DNA of 64,000 nucleotides from Siphonodentalium dalli (GCA_032622095.1 CP136065.1:244899474-244963473), one strand, 5' to 3'; positions 32,749-45,360 are shown, counted from the stretch's first letter. A program made the numbers and translations. Notes: generated by a model not told the origin, from the sequence alone.

Positions 32749-33116
32749 AGTGAACGTTCAGACGACCACGATTCAATCGTAAGTGGAAGGATTTCCGTCG
32801 TAGGAAGTAACCGATAGTTAGACTGCGCATGCTCGCGACGATGTCGCAAGTCAAAAAATAATATCAATCACTGTTTGATTTCAGATTCGAAATCGTGGAG
32901 TATCCTTGGATACCCCCACTTGCGACGAAATCGCAGTCATGTGTACGTAAAAATCGTGGCTGGAAAGATCGCAGGATAGTCAATCACATGCTTTACGAAC
33001 AACCTGCGATATCATCATGTACGAAGACATCGCAATCGTCTGAACAAAATATCCACGATTTTGTCGGGCCCGATTCCTCCACGGACGATTGCATCGTGTT
33101 CGTCTGAACTTTCACT
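32749..33116. mobile_element. TIR MITE, 368 bp
   Basis: Ends AGTGAACGTTCAGACGACCA and, on the other strand, AGTGAAAGTTCAGACGAACA, followed by CGATTCAATCGT and CGATGCAATCGT: about 32 bp of inverted repeat with few mismatches. The interior holds several short TCGCAGT/CACGAT motifs. No clear target duplication; TTCAGACGA-like ends do not settle the superfamily. Confidence 0.65.
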
Positions 33117-33302
33117 TGGCCAATTCCATATTCATCACGTTGATCCATTCCCGGTTCCTTGCTTTAGCAATCTCTTTGGGCGATCAATTGGTCCATTCGA
33201 GAGCAATTCGTGACATAAAGTCACGTGATTTTAACCACTATTTTATGTGCCGCGGCATATTCCGTCGAAATTCGGTTTCTTGTTATTGTATAAATTAATA
33301 AC

Positions 33303-33307
33303 GTCAT
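33303..33307. repeat. Left 5-bp target duplication (GTCAT) of the foldback element
   Basis: GTCAT precedes CACGCTGGTCATCC and recurs at 39009-39013 directly after GGATGACCAGCGTG. Confidence 0.6.
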
Positions 33308-33329
33308 CACGCTGGTCATCCTATAATCC

Positions 33330-33780
33330 CCACTGCGGGCAAGTAAAACGCCGTTGCGGGCAAATACTCAGTAAAAACCGCTGCGGGCAAGTTTGGAGAC
33401 AACAGGTAATTTTGTTTGGAGACGCTATCTTGTTTTTAATTTTACTTTTACCGGCATAATTCCGGATTCACGTGGTGTTTGATGGACCCAGCATCTAAGA
33501 AATGTTGACAGTTGGAAGAATACGGCTCAATTTGGTCAAAAAATTACCGATAGATGGTGAGAATAAACATTCCATATTTCAATATTGTGTGATTTCGAAT
33601 ATTATGTTTTAAATTGAAGCAAATTTTAATAATGTTGAAAACGTTCCATTGATATACATATGTTTTCCCCATTTTTCGAGTAAAACCCGTTACGGGCTCG
33701 ATTATTTGCTGCGTGAACCCCGCTGCGGGCAATCGTAAACCGCACATCGGGCACAAGTAAACCCCGCTGCGGCACCCATG
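33330..33780 (+). repeat. Subterminal 'cgctgcgggcaagtaaa' repeats, left arm
   Basis: About six scattered copies of (AC)CCCGCTGCGGGCAAGTAAA variants, for example at 33329, 33351, 33378, 33715 and 33755. They correspond in inverted orientation to copies in the right arm at 38465-38580 and 38935-38995. Subterminal repeats in both arms are typical of transposase-binding regions in some DNA transposons (inference). Confidence 0.7.
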
Positions 33781-33783
33781 TTA

Positions 33784-33822
33784 TTAGCCACGCAATAAGG
33801 CTAGGAATCTCACACGAGTAAA
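33784..33822 (+). repeat. Left copy of LINE-flanking duplication
   Basis: TTAGCCACGCAATAAGGCTA followed by GGAATCTCACACGAGTAAA recurs after the LINE at 35288-35363 (TTAGCCACGCA ... AATAAGGCTAGCAATCTCAC). The right copy has ~38 extra bases inside. Likely a target-site duplication, altered on one side. Confidence 0.55.
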
Positions 33823-33854
33823 CGACTTACTTCTCGAACTCTCGAACTCTCAAC

Positions 33855-35290
33855 TTGGGATGACCATCGACAATATCGCATGCTCGGCCCCTACCACAGC
33901 AGACGATATAGCAGTTGTATCGCTCACGAAAACTGGTCTCGATGCAATGCTGTCCATCTGCCACACGTACAGTGCTAAGTGGAGGTTCCAGTTTTCAACT
34001 ACCAAAAGCAAGATCGTTGTCTTCAACGAGACAGCTCCTCAGCATGAACAGCATAGGACATGGCACCTCGGCGGAAATTATGTCAGTAAGGCCACAGAAT
34101 GCACACATCTCAATCACTCAAGGAAAGTTCAATAATACATCCACCCGATCAGAGCTCATAGCCCGCAAAATGAGAAATACATACTTCTCTTTGGTGGGCA
34201 AGCAAATGACTCAATCATGTTCTCCGTCAGTGATGGCCAAACTATTGAAATGTATTGTTCTTCCAAAGGCGCTAAATGGATGTGAATTACTGCCTGTGGA
34301 CAACGACTCTGCTATCTTGACAATTGAAAGGTCATTCCAACTATGCGTCAAACATCTGCAATCACTCCCAACTAGGACACCAACTGCTGTGGCCCTCATT
34401 CTCCTTGGATTGATGCCGGTTGAGAGAGAAATCCATATCCGGAAACTGTTCTTCCTTGGGAACCTCGTGCACCTACCGGTTGGACATCAGACACCTCTAA
34501 GAATATTCCTGGTCAAGGCTTATCAGCATTTACTTTTCAAGCGCCCCAGTTCCGGATTTGTTAGCGACACTTTCATGCTATTAGAAAAATATAATCTCTC
34601 AACGATTCTGACTGACTTTTTGAATAACGGAATATTCCCATCTAAATATGAATGGAAGAAAATGGTCCGTGAAAAGGTCCAAGCAGACTACTGTTCATCT
34701 TGGCATCGATTAGCGACACTCAATCTCTAAACTTGTGCAAGACTCACCGCTTACTCTAACAACCACTGAAACACTTGGCGAAGCTGCTCAACAAGTCTAC
34801 TTACCCGAATAACTTAACGTGTAAATATGTAACTCTAACTATAATAATGAGTTATACCATATATTTTGGTCATGCAGATCAACCACAATGATACACCTAG
34901 TAGATAAGTACTGGGCATGATTATTAACAAACACGGAGTCTCCATGTATATATTCTTGTCCTCGCTAGCACCAATGGAGCTGATGAATGTGTGCTTGGGA
35001 GGTCAGACCCCGTCGCCATCAGCGGAAATCCACGATTGCTTGGACATAATTATCATGGACACAAGTTTCTTTTTGTTCCATATATGCAAAATGGTCAACA
35101 ACAGCGGCAACAACTAAGACATATACTAATGTATATACATGTTTATCGTTCGTCTACTCAATGATAGACAGTACGAATAAGACATAGTTTGTCTTCCAAC
35201 TTACTGTATATTATATATAATTTAAATGTAATCATATATGTGTGTAAATATAAACTCTCCCGAGAGGAGGCAATAAAAGATATTAAATTA
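33855..35290 (+). pseudogene. 5'-truncated non-LTR retrotransposon (RT C-terminal half)
   Basis: Begins at the catalytic palm motif, read as TADDIAVVSLTKTGLDAML (the usual YADD has become TADD), followed by SAKWRFQFSTTKSKIVVF. Around 34110 the frame shifts by one and the downstream part continues from 34135 to 34730: ARKMRNTYFSLVG, IVLPKALNGCELL, CVKHLQSLPTRT, ALILLGLMPVEREI, RKLFFLGNLVHLP and LLEKYNLSTILTDF. After a stop at 34728-34730, more of the C-terminus appears in the same frame at 34917-35117 (FLSSLAPMELMNVCLGGQTP). The 3' end reads CTCCCGAGAGGAGGCAATAA. The start at the palm shows 5' truncation. It lies inside the left arm of the foldback element. Dead copy; the clade is not assigned. 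Confidence 0.9.
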
Positions 35291-36109
35291 GCCACGCAAA
35301 ATACAACGGTTGACAGCAGTTAGTTGCCATATGTAATAAGGCTAGCAATCTCACACGAGTAAAAGGTTTCTATTTTGAAGACCGCGGTGTTTATTCCCAC
35401 GTATTGCTATCGATAAATCGGGCTTATATATAGAACGCCCGGTTATTATTTTAGAAGTGTATGGAAGATATATTGTTGTTATTGTGTTTTAGTCCATGGG
35501 TTGGTATGACTAGTTTTCACTAATATCTTCTAGATCAGTGTCTGCCGCTTACAACTGGTTGAAATTGCGACTATATTGTTTTATTTTCCATGTTAACTTA
35601 TCACTGTAGCAATGAAATATGCCATTGTGTGGGTCCCAGCCACTTCCAATTCCTAAAAAATCGATTTTACAGAACGCAGTATAATAATTTCACCAAAAAT
35701 CACCATTGGGATTCTAGTCATATTTCAACAAGAAATGTGCAATGTAAGTGGTGCATACCATTACTTATGACGACTTCAACTCAATGGAACCAAAATTGTC
35801 ACTTTCGCTCAAAATGGCGGCCAAATGATGGAAAATAGTAGATGGTTGATTAATAAAATTGACTCATACGCCTTCTATACATTGAATACTAACATTGCTG
35901 ATTCACCTTTTCATTTTAAAGGATGTCGTATGGGATTTCGACCGAAAATTTCCTTTGGGATTCTGGCCATGTTTTTGAAAGGAAATGGGCTGAACTTTTA
36001 AACTGAACTGAGAGGGACCATAATAAGTGGCTACTCTAGCCAAATAGCACCAAAATTAATCAACTGTATACAGGGTGTATGTCAAGATGGCAGCCAGTGA
36101 GTGACGATA

Positions 36110-37180
36110 TGGCCATATGGGAGGTGAATATATATACAGGGAGTTATTGTACGATCATGACATGTGAATATGTATACAGTGAGTGACTATATGGTCGTGT
36201 GTGGGGTGTCCATGGTGGCATTTATAGGTATATAATGAATGGCTGTGTGTGTGAGGTGAATAGGTATACAGGTAGTGACCATGGTCATGGGTGTGTGTAC
36301 GGGTATACCCGAGTGGCTGTGTGGTCATTGGTGTGGTGTATGGGCATAACGAGAGCAGCTACACCACCATCTGTGTTGTTTATATATATGGAGTGACTTT
36401 ATGGTCATGGTGGGATGTAAAGGTGTCCCTTGTGTGGATGTATTGGGATTGCCCTTGTGGTCATGGTGGGATGTATATTGTCTGGCTGTATTGTCATTGG
36501 TGGGTATATAGGTACACAGGAAGTAACCGTATGATCATGGATCGATGTATGAGTATGCAGTGAGTGGCTGAATTGCCATGGTGAGGAAGGGTGAGGTGTA
36601 TATGCAAGTCTGGAGTGGATGAATGGCCGTATGTGCGGGGTATTGTTTTTCCTGGAAGGGTTGTATGGCAATTGGTGATGTGTACATGTCACATGAGTGG
36701 CTTTATGACCATGGGTATGGCGAATAGGTACACATGGGTGACCATAACGCCAATGGTGAGGTGAATAGGTATACAGGGAGTTACGGTATGATCACGAATG
36801 TGGTGTATATGTATACCTGGAGTGACCCTGTGGTGATGGGTAGTGTGTATATGTATATATTGATTGGCTTTATTACCATGGGTATGGCGAATGTGTATAC
36901 AGGTAGTGATAATATGGCAAATGGTCAGGTGAATAGATATACAGGGAGTGACTATGATCATGAATGCGGTGAGTACGTATACAGGGAGTGGCTATATGGT
37001 CACCGGTGAGGTGTAGGAGTATACCTGGCCTGCCTGCCTGATGACTCATGAATGGTCCATGGTAGTTATATGGTCATACGTGGGGTGTATGGGTATACCC
37101 ACGTGTGGCTGCATGGTCATTTGTGTGGAGTTTATGTATATATGGAGTAATTGTATGGTCGTGGTGGTGTGTACAGTGGG
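36110..37180 (+). repeat. Minisatellite in the foldback loop
   Basis: Twenty or so degenerate units of roughly 43-60 bp built from GGTGAATAGGTATACAGGGA, GTGACTATATGGTCATG and GGTGTGGTGTATATG variants. It coincides with the loop between the two arms of the foldback. Several 90-100 codon ORFs here, on both strands, are repeat by-products. Confidence 0.85.
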
Positions 37181-39013
37181 TGGCTATCGCTTTCCGCATT
37201 AACTTAAGGGTATGTCAATGGATAGAGAGTTCTTCATCTTGATGACATTTATACACAATGGAAGAAATGCTAAACGGTGTTCTTGACACTAGTTCATAAA
37301 TTTTTATGCTAATCGGCCAAAGTAGTCGTATATTATATAACCCTCAGTGCCGTTTCAAAGTTCTGGCCTTCCTTTCAAAAACTTGACCAGAATCGCAAAG
37401 GAAATTTTGGGCAAAATTCTATACGGCATCCTTTGAAATGAATTTGCCATACCTCATAAGGTACTGGGACAAACAGAATAGAAAATTTCGTTGTCAGTTA
37501 ATTAAGAAACATGCTTAAAACCAAGTTAGTCACAATTTGCTACCTTTTTGGAACAGCAGAGAATACTGTTCGGGATATATGTGAAAAATCCACTTTTTAT
37601 CAAATTTGGTTGCTATTTTGCAAGCAATCTTCGGTAATTTTGTCTAAAAACACCTCAGTGTGACACATGTAAGAGAGATCAAAACAGTAAACACTTTTGA
37701 CACCAAAGATAGTTCCATTTTCCTTGCAAAAATGGTCCAAACTTGAAAAGTAATTGTTTGCCGATTTTGATGTTAAGTTTGTGAGAGAAAAATCCAATAT
37801 TTCTGGCAATGTCAGTGGTTACAATAGTAATAATTAACCAAGGTGCATCAGCAATGTTTGTATTCAATGTATAGAAGGCATATTATTCAAATGATATCCA
37901 CCAACCACAGCTTGTAAGCTGATTACGACGCTGGGGCAATATTTACTATATTTTGAGCCAAAGTGACAATTTTGGTTCTATTGAGTTGGTGTAGTCATAC
38001 GTAATTGTATGCCTCACTTACAGTGCACAGTACTACTCATTTTATGCTGAATTATATGACTAGAATCCCAATGGTGAATGTTTGGTGAAATTTATATCGC
38101 GTTCTGTAAAATCTATTATGAGTGATTGGAAGGGGCTGGGACCCACATAATGGCATATTTCATTGCTCCAATGATCAGTTAACATGACAAATAAAACATA
38201 TAGTCGCAATTCTCAACCAGTTCCAAGCAGCAGAAACTGATCTAGAAGATATTAGTGAAAAACAGTCATATTTTCCTTTCCGGTGGCCATTTTGTTGGCC
38301 ATCTTAGATAGGAAATTCCAATGTTGCCTAAGAAAGGTGACACTATGTATTAGCTTCACAATAATATATACATTTGTATACATATGACAAGACTTTATCT
38401 CTATAATTTGAATCAAACTGACTGTGTATCAAACTGACTGTGCCGAAAATGCGACAATTTTGTACTAAGCGGCCACAGCGGGGTTTACTTTAGAAAAGCT
38501 GGTGCGCGGTTCGGGTTTTACTTGAAGCCTGCAGCGGGTTTTACTGCCGCCCGCCACGGGGTTTACTTAATCGTAGTACGGTAAGTTTGTAAAGACTTAA
38601 TTATTCGGGTTACTGGTATGATATTCGTGGAGCTTACGTTTAGAACACATCAATATATGATTATGTCAGACAACTAGCTTCATTCATGTAACCAATATTT
38701 CGATTAGTGCAAATTTCGATGGATAAAATGCGAATTTACCTTGAAATAAGGAATGCGCTCGACTGAGATCAAGTTTTTATGAAGAATGGTTACCTAAATT
38801 ATCGTCGAACTTCTGTCACGGCCTAAATAATCATTTCCCCATATATTCGGGGCCATTTTCTAACACAACTATTAAATGCACCACTTGAAACTAATTGAAC
38901 CAACCTTGTTGTGGAAAATTAAATCATATGAGCGCCCGCTTCGTGTTTTATTGATGCCCGCATCGGCGTTTACTTGCCCGCAGCGGGGATTACAGGATGA
39001 CCAGCGTGGTCAT

Positions 39014-40550
39014 ACGCGCCTACACTTGAAAGGCAACAACGCACCCTGTGGTTGCTACAAACTGGCATATATAGATCATTTCAATTTAAATATATGTAAA
39101 AACCGTATTTGGTAGTGGGAACAATATAGGTAGACAAATGCACGACAAACCGATATATATTATATAGACCTTACATATTCCGAAAACTTACCGACGTTAC
39201 AGCAATTCTACAAGTTTATTAAATTTTTAGACAGAAATGGGACAATCGCTCTTTATTCATACTAATTCAGTAATAGACTAATATTGAGTGCTCTTTGTTG
39301 TTGTATGCTGAAGATTCCTGATTTATGTGGCTTGAATAAGACTATCCATGTGACATGCTGCCCTCCACTGTTACTTTAGGATATAATGTCTATCTCTTTT
39401 GCATGTCTTTTTTTAATTGCGTATATGACTATAGTATATTTTATCAACACAGTTTGCTTTGGGGATTTAAGATTATATTATAGAAGGGCCATGATGCATG
39501 ATGATTGTGTGGCGGGCCGTGGGGATATATATAACTAACACCGATTTGAGGAAATTATACTTGGTCAATTTCTTTAAGCCTGCGTGGAATCCCCTGAGCA
39601 AATATTAATGGGATCATTCAAAAAGTTCTTTGTTAAGAGCTGATCGTCATTTTGGTAATAGCTATGTCCATGTACGTGTAAGCCACCAAAAAAATCTCAT
39701 TTTGATATATCTATCGATCCAGCCCACACTTTGAGTAGCTGAGTAACATATATACCAACAACGATCTTCTAAAATTAGTATGAACACAATTACCTAATAT
39801 TATGTTATCATTCTCACAGTGTGGGCTTATTCACACGTAATCGGAAACGACCCCCATAAGCTTTATGCTTGATGTCGGATCACCTCCATAAACCAATATT
39901 CATTATTCTTATTTTTTGTTACATACACTGTATTTGAATTATATGGAATAAATACTGTATACATCAAGCCACCATGTGGAATGGAACGTTAATTGTGGTG
40001 TTAATGTTGGTGCAATTTGTTTTTATTTACATTCGGATATCGATGCTGCCACATTTCTTTTCATTGCTTGTAGACTTCGTACACGCGGCTTTTTTTTTAT
40101 AATGAGTTCTGGAAACTCAAGCATCATCACGAACAGTAAAGAACGTCGAATTGTCGTTATCCACACACATACGACATTTAATTCATTATATACCTGTATA
40201 TACAGTGATTTTACTGGCCATATTATCTTGTCTCGTTCAATACATCCATTATCAGATGTAAGCCTTGCATAATTTCAATATATGCTAACCCACGTGGCAG
40301 CCAATACGCCAAGGATTATATAGCAAACAATATGTAATCGGGGTTCACGATTAATTGGCTATTGGCATATAATCGCGACCACAGGTGGTACGTATTGTTC
40401 GATTGAATATCTGAGTATAGGATATCATATAATTCCATATATGTCAAATATAGGGAATTGTCGAAATATGAAATACAACGAAAAAGCGAAATAGGAAAAA
40501 ATGCAGGGAAATGGCTAAATATAGAAATAAGAAATTATTATTATTAACGA
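39014..40550. other. Intergenic sequence
   Basis: No gene. TCGCTCTTTAT at 39246 and GTGCTCTTTGTT at 39289 resemble the 12-mer of the 23-25 kb region. A 98-codon ORF at 39976-40272 has no recognised domain. Confidence 0.4.
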
Positions 40551-40552
40551 AA

Positions 40553-40822
40553 CTAGCTGATGTGCCCGACTTCGTCCGGGCTATTTAGGGATTTCTTTGC
40601 CAGAAACGTCCCTATATATGAGCGTATATGAGCAAGGTCAAGGACAACAGTCACACGTGAAATTGGATCCTCCCATATTGTTCCCGGGATCAAAGTAGGC
40701 CTATATGCCAAATTCGAGTCGGATCGATCAAGCAGTTTTCGAGTCTATAACACACATACATACATACATACATACACAGACAGAAGACAGACAGACAGAA
40801 GTTCCAAAATATATAATAGATC
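40553..40822 (+). repeat. Dispersed repeat R1, third copy
   Basis: The cleanest single-unit copy: CTAGCTGATGTGCCCGACTT, GTCCGGGCTATTTAGGGATT, CCCGGGATCAAAGTAGGCCT, GAGTCGGATCGATCAAGCAG, a CATA microsatellite, a GACAGACAGA run and TTCCAAAATATATAATAGAT. Confidence 0.75.
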
Positions 40823-42440
40823 AATTAACGTGGCTGAGATAACAGCATTTGGGAAGCTCAGACCGAAGATAGGTTCAGATATTTCTAATAGTTGGATTTT
40901 TCAACCAACAACTAAGACCCCCCCCCCCTTCCAAAGAACCCACCCACCACGCGTAGATACGTTATCTATCGAGTATTAGATAATTAGAGTCGTGATGACA
41001 ACTCTACGCGCACAAGCCCACACAAAGCCGAATTGACATCCGATTATACACTATAAAAAAGTGTGTAGCCAAATTGTTCTTCATTGGTTCTTCGTTTGTC
41101 CATCATGTGGAAATAACTTGCGCTCCGATCCCCATTGTGTATACTTTCTTACATGTCTGTTCAATTAAATATTGAAACAACGCAAAAACTACATATAGTC
41201 ACAGCCAACCGCCCGTCTGCATACTTATCGCATATAAATAAGAAAATATGGGGAAATTGATATATAAACTACATACAGGGTTTACCTCCCTTGATGACTC
41301 GACAAGACCGCTGCTACCGGCAACATTTTACCCACATTTGGTGGACTTCCGCGATAATGGAAGTCAAACACCACAGTTCTGCAATTCTCCAATCTGACAA
41401 TAAGTTTTAATGCGGGAATTGTTCTCAAAGCACATAGGAAATTTGGCTTTGGTCGATCGAGGTTTCGCCATTTTGTCTGGAAAAACCCTCGCTAAATATA
41501 GAAAACCACAGACTCTAGTACCCAGCTGGTGGCAGAGTCAGAAGTGTGACTGGTGCGCTCTGGTAGAGTGTATACTGTGGCAGTATACAGGGAAAAGACG
41601 AGTCAAACTCCACGCAGCGCCCTCTACGTTACCACTGCGATATAGCACTGCCACAAGGATGGTACTTTGCGGACATATACATCTATTTTAGTCACCTATT
41701 ATCTTATTTTGACCACAAAAAGTTTGCAATAATGGCAATTCTTTAATTCGGTATTGATAAGAAGAATATAAACTGAGCCAGACATAGACAATTTTAATCC
41801 TAAATCATAAGAACCAAGAACACGTAAGAAATCCCTACCAAATGTCCTTATGGCAGTGGTATCTCAGCGGAGCGATGGGAGATAACTCGTATTCGGTGTT
41901 TGTATTGAATTTGTAATGATTACAAATGTGAAGGAATAAGACTGTTCTCTGTATAAATTTTATTCATCTGTAACATCATGTAGTAAGCGTCATGTGATGG
42001 TAAATGATACATAATTGTGAATCAATCATAGATGTCATAGAACGACCGAAGGCGTCGCTTATTAATTAGCGATTCCATGTTGGCAGATGTCAAGTATGTC
42101 TGAAGAGCCAGAACTAATTAAAGAGTAGATTAATGTTTGGTTTATATATACGCTAATGACTTATAGCGCCATTAGTATCTTCCTTTGTCTGTACTGACCG
42201 ATGGGTGAACTGGAATTGTTACATAAGACCTTCTTTCCTTTGTGGCTAGTATTGCATAACTCATAGGTCGCGGCCTCTCCGAGTATGACCTTGGCAATTT
42301 GGTTGGGGTCACTATAGTTCGATTATATTCCGTCTCCCCCCATAGGTAAGATGGAATGTTTAGTATGTACAATCACGTCCCTCAGTGAATAAGAAGGGGT
42401 AGGGGTGCACAACAAATCGTGATGTATTTGAATTGATACA
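40823..42440. other. No recognised gene
   Basis: Contains a C-run (40917-40928). The ORF at 41410-41691 (93 codons) has no domain I recognise. Phrases GTGTTTGTATTGAATTTGTA near 41895 echo the following stretch. Confidence 0.4.
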
Positions 42441-42449
42441 TGCACACCA

Positions 42450-42900
42450 GGCATCATGGGGGGGGGGGGGGTAATAGTATTCGGTATTTGTATTGTATTT
42501 GTAATATTACATTTTTTTTTTAAGTATTTGTATTGAAATTCCAGGTCTAATTGTGTTGAATATTTACAACTATAATTAAAAATATATTAAATACAGCATG
42601 CATTGTGTTTTGATCAAATAAGGCCATGTTAGTATAGTTTACATGGTGACTATAGTGTGTGTCTCGTTTTCATATCAAACACACTATGTCAAAATAAACT
42701 ACGATTGTCTTCATTAACTCGTCTAAAAGTTATATGATGTCATCAAAAAGTATTTTATGACTTTTAGAAAAGCATTGAATTTGTAATCAAATACATAAAC
42801 TGAAAACATTGTGTATTGTATTTGCAATCATCAAATTGAAAATTATTTGTATTTGAAGGAAATACTTTGGGACGTTTTGGTACGTAATTGCCCAATCCCT
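42450..42900. repeat. Possible hAT-type relic
   Basis: The right edge reads GTACGTAATTGCCCAATCCC followed by TG; on the minus strand this gives CAGGGATTGGGCAATTACGT, a terminus style of hAT elements. TATTTGTATTGTATTTG motifs occur in inverted orientation at both sides. The left terminus is not found (only a 13-14 base G-run near 42460), so this is tentative. Confidence 0.3.
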
Positions 42901-43280
42901 GATGCATACACATTGTGCCAAGACAACCCCAGGGACATAACTTTCAACCCGGGAAGAAGACAGACAATCTCTAAGTCGCAGGGGTCGCTAGATTACCACA
43001 CATATCAGCGCCACTGTCGGCTACACCTAGATTGCAAAATACTGGACATCAAAACAGATTAGCGGACATCCAGGCAGTAACCATGTCCGACACATACACG
43101 GGTGGATAATTGGGAAGTAAACAGACCGATCTTGGGATTAGCGAGACTAGATACTTCGCCAGGAAAAGCTACTGAAACCTAACACAGCGTAATGGATAGG
43201 GAGCAGAGTTTGAAGAACACACAGGAAAACTGCTCGGCCTGGTTAACCTAGGAACGCCCCAATTGACGTACCATGAAATG

Positions 43281-43346
43281 CGAACCGACTCGGAATAATA
43301 CCGTCTGCGTTCAAATACGGAGACGGTATTATTCCGGGTCGGTTCG
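43281..43346. repeat. Perfect-stem hairpin, 26-bp arms
   Basis: Arms 43281-43306 and 43321-43346 (core GGAATAATACCGTCT / AGACGGTATTATTCC) pair at 25 of 26 positions, the last being a G-T-compatible change, around a 14-nt loop. Confidence 0.85.
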
Positions 43347-43479
43347 ACACCAGTTCTAACCAACTACCCCAGCGATCACCAAGAATTCTCGGACGCGTAG
43401 AAAAGCAGTTTGGAGCAATGGACGAAAATACAAGGTAACATTTATGATCTTGTATTTCTAACAACGTCCCACTGATGCG

Positions 43480-43680
43480 CCGATGGAAGAAGAAGAGCAG
43501 ACGACAGGAAGACAAACTCAACCGGAACTCAACCGAGTAGAAGACAAGCAGACACGCCCAACCTAAGAAGACGGAAGAAGACCCTAAACCGAGCAGACGA
43601 CAGGAAGATAAACTCAACCAGGAGAAACCCAGATGCCGATGATTGAATATTATTGACTTTGTTGTAAATAAATAATCAAA
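43480..43680. other. Purine-rich stretch with short repeat
   Basis: GAGCAGACGACAGGAAGA followed by AAACTCAACC occurs twice (43496 and 43590), with AGAAGACGGAAGAAGACC between. The minus strand stays open (43243-43617, 124 codons), but the sequence looks low-complexity and no domain is evident. Confidence 0.4.
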
Positions 43681-44209
43681 CCGTTCTGATAGCCTTAAGA
43701 GTTATATGTACCCGTATTGGCATAACATATAGATACATATATACAAACACACGTACGTATGTACACACACAGACAAAAATACACATTTTCCAAAAAAAAC
43801 CTTGAGGCATCAGTGCGATGTGAAACTGCTACAGCAATATGTGTAATTGTGAAATTGCACACTGGACCCACCCAATCAGTCACGTTCCTGATCCGTAAAT
43901 CATGTTGACAACAGTACACACAAATACACATTGTCGAATTGACCTCGTAATGCACCGGTCGATATCCCAGTCACGACCAAACGCACACATCAGCATTATC
44001 AAAGCACAGCAATCGGCTTTCTATAGGATACACAGGCCCGATATCCATGAAATATTAAATGGCTTTGTCGGGTGATTTACTGAAGAAGTACTTTAAACAG
44101 CATTCAACCCCTGACTGGTCGTATAGATTAGTACAAATGCCGGTTATGGTAGCATTACTAATTTACTTGGGTGTTCGGTTTAGAAACGGAATTATCAATG
44201 ATTTGCGGT

Positions 44210-45360
44210 TAATTGTACTGCGAAGTGATTGAAGTCCTCGTGTTAAACTTCATGTTGGAGATCACACAGCGCTCGTGGCACATATACAAAGTGATCAGTA
44301 TGTAATGAGGATTCCGAATAGTCCACTCAAGAATCACGCAGGCTATAACAACATTGTAGTGGGGAAATTTCGTATTCATTGAATTACAAGAAAACCATAG
44401 TCAGAAATGGTAACGCCACCAAGATCATATTATTAGCCATAAATATAAATTATAATATAAAATATATTGGTTACATGAATGCACCGCCTCAGAATTCCGT
44501 TAAAACAACTAATCCTTCAAATTATTACAAAACACTACGGCTTATTACTGCAGGTTTTTCATTCACCAAACCAGAAAGCTTCTAAATGCGGATACAAAAT
44601 TGGGTTCCCGCCATAAAATCTTCAAGTGTGCATGGCCCAGCCATTGTTCATACCTAAACACCGAACGCAATTAACGCGGTCATAATAGTTACATACTACA
44701 ACTATAAGACATTCATCGAATACACACCCCACGAAAACCCGAAATGTGTTTTCCTGCGAGATATCCCATCGCTATAGCTCAATTTGACACGGCCAGATTA
44801 GCCTTTCTACAATATCCTAAAACAATAAGCTTCTCAAATCATCAGCATAGTCAATAGAACTTTCACGAACTTGGACATTCCAACTACAGCTTTACCGGAC
44901 TCGGTGTCGCAGTACAACTTTAACGCGTCCCAAAATAACCGGAAAAAAACAATTATCTATTTATAAAATCCCCATATCCACATATTTCTAAAATTTGCCC
45001 AACAGTATACACCGGTGGCGTTAATAAGCGACCATTATGTCAAATATATATCAGGAGCAAAGCGATCAGTGTGGAGTGTGGGTCACCGATTCCCAATAGA
45101 GCATCGACAAAGGTGCAAACTCCAAACAAACCAAGTGTAGAATGTGATAGGGGGTCACTGATTCCGAATATTCCACTCAAGAGTCACACAGGCCACAACT
45201 CCTAACAAAGCTAAAGTTCGTGATAAAATAATTATATACACGCAATATGATTATGGAAATCAGGGTGTCATTTTGGGACCAAGTGCAGAATGAAATAGGG
45301 GGGTGACCGATTCTGAAAGTGTAATCAAGAATCGTCTGGGTTATAGCTAGTGCTAAATCT
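44210..45360 (+). repeat. Degenerate repeat, ~4 dispersed copies
   Basis: Related phrases: GATTCCGAATAGTCCACTCA with AGAATCACGCAGGCTATAAC (44311), GTCACCGATTCCCAATAGAG (45080), GGTCACTGATTCCGAATATT with CACTCAAGAGTCACACAGGC (45153) and GTGACCGATTCTGAAAGTGT (45303). Spacing is irregular. Confidence 0.5.

Larger units (their letters stand above)
33308..39008. mobile_element. 5.7-kb foldback (long inverted repeat) element
   Basis: The ends are inverted copies: CACGCTGGTCATCCTATAAT at 33308 and CACGCTGGTCATCCTGTAAT reading inward from 39008, both followed by subterminal CGCTGCGGGCAAGTAAA-type repeats (33330-33780 and 38465-38990). Deeper, the left arm 35500-36050 pairs with 37340-38290, for example ACTAATATCTTCTAGATCAG, GAAATATGCCATT.TGTGGGT, CACCATTGGGATTCTAGTCA and TTTGAAAGGAA. 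The loop, about 36110-37180, is a minisatellite. Direct repeats GTCAT flank the element. It encodes no transposase. The left arm is longer because a LINE fragment inserted into it. The terminal CAC and 5-bp duplication recall Transib-type ends, but the heptamer CACGCTG does not fit their consensus, so the superfamily is undetermined. Confidence 0.8.

Noticed and set aside
33308-33330. Transib/RSS-type terminus
   Set aside because: A terminal CAC and 5-bp duplication are suggestive, but CACGCTG does not match the CACWRTG-type heptamer, so no assignment was made.
43243-43617. 124-codon minus-strand ORF
   Set aside because: Partly the translation of a hairpin and of a purine-rich short repeat; no domain.
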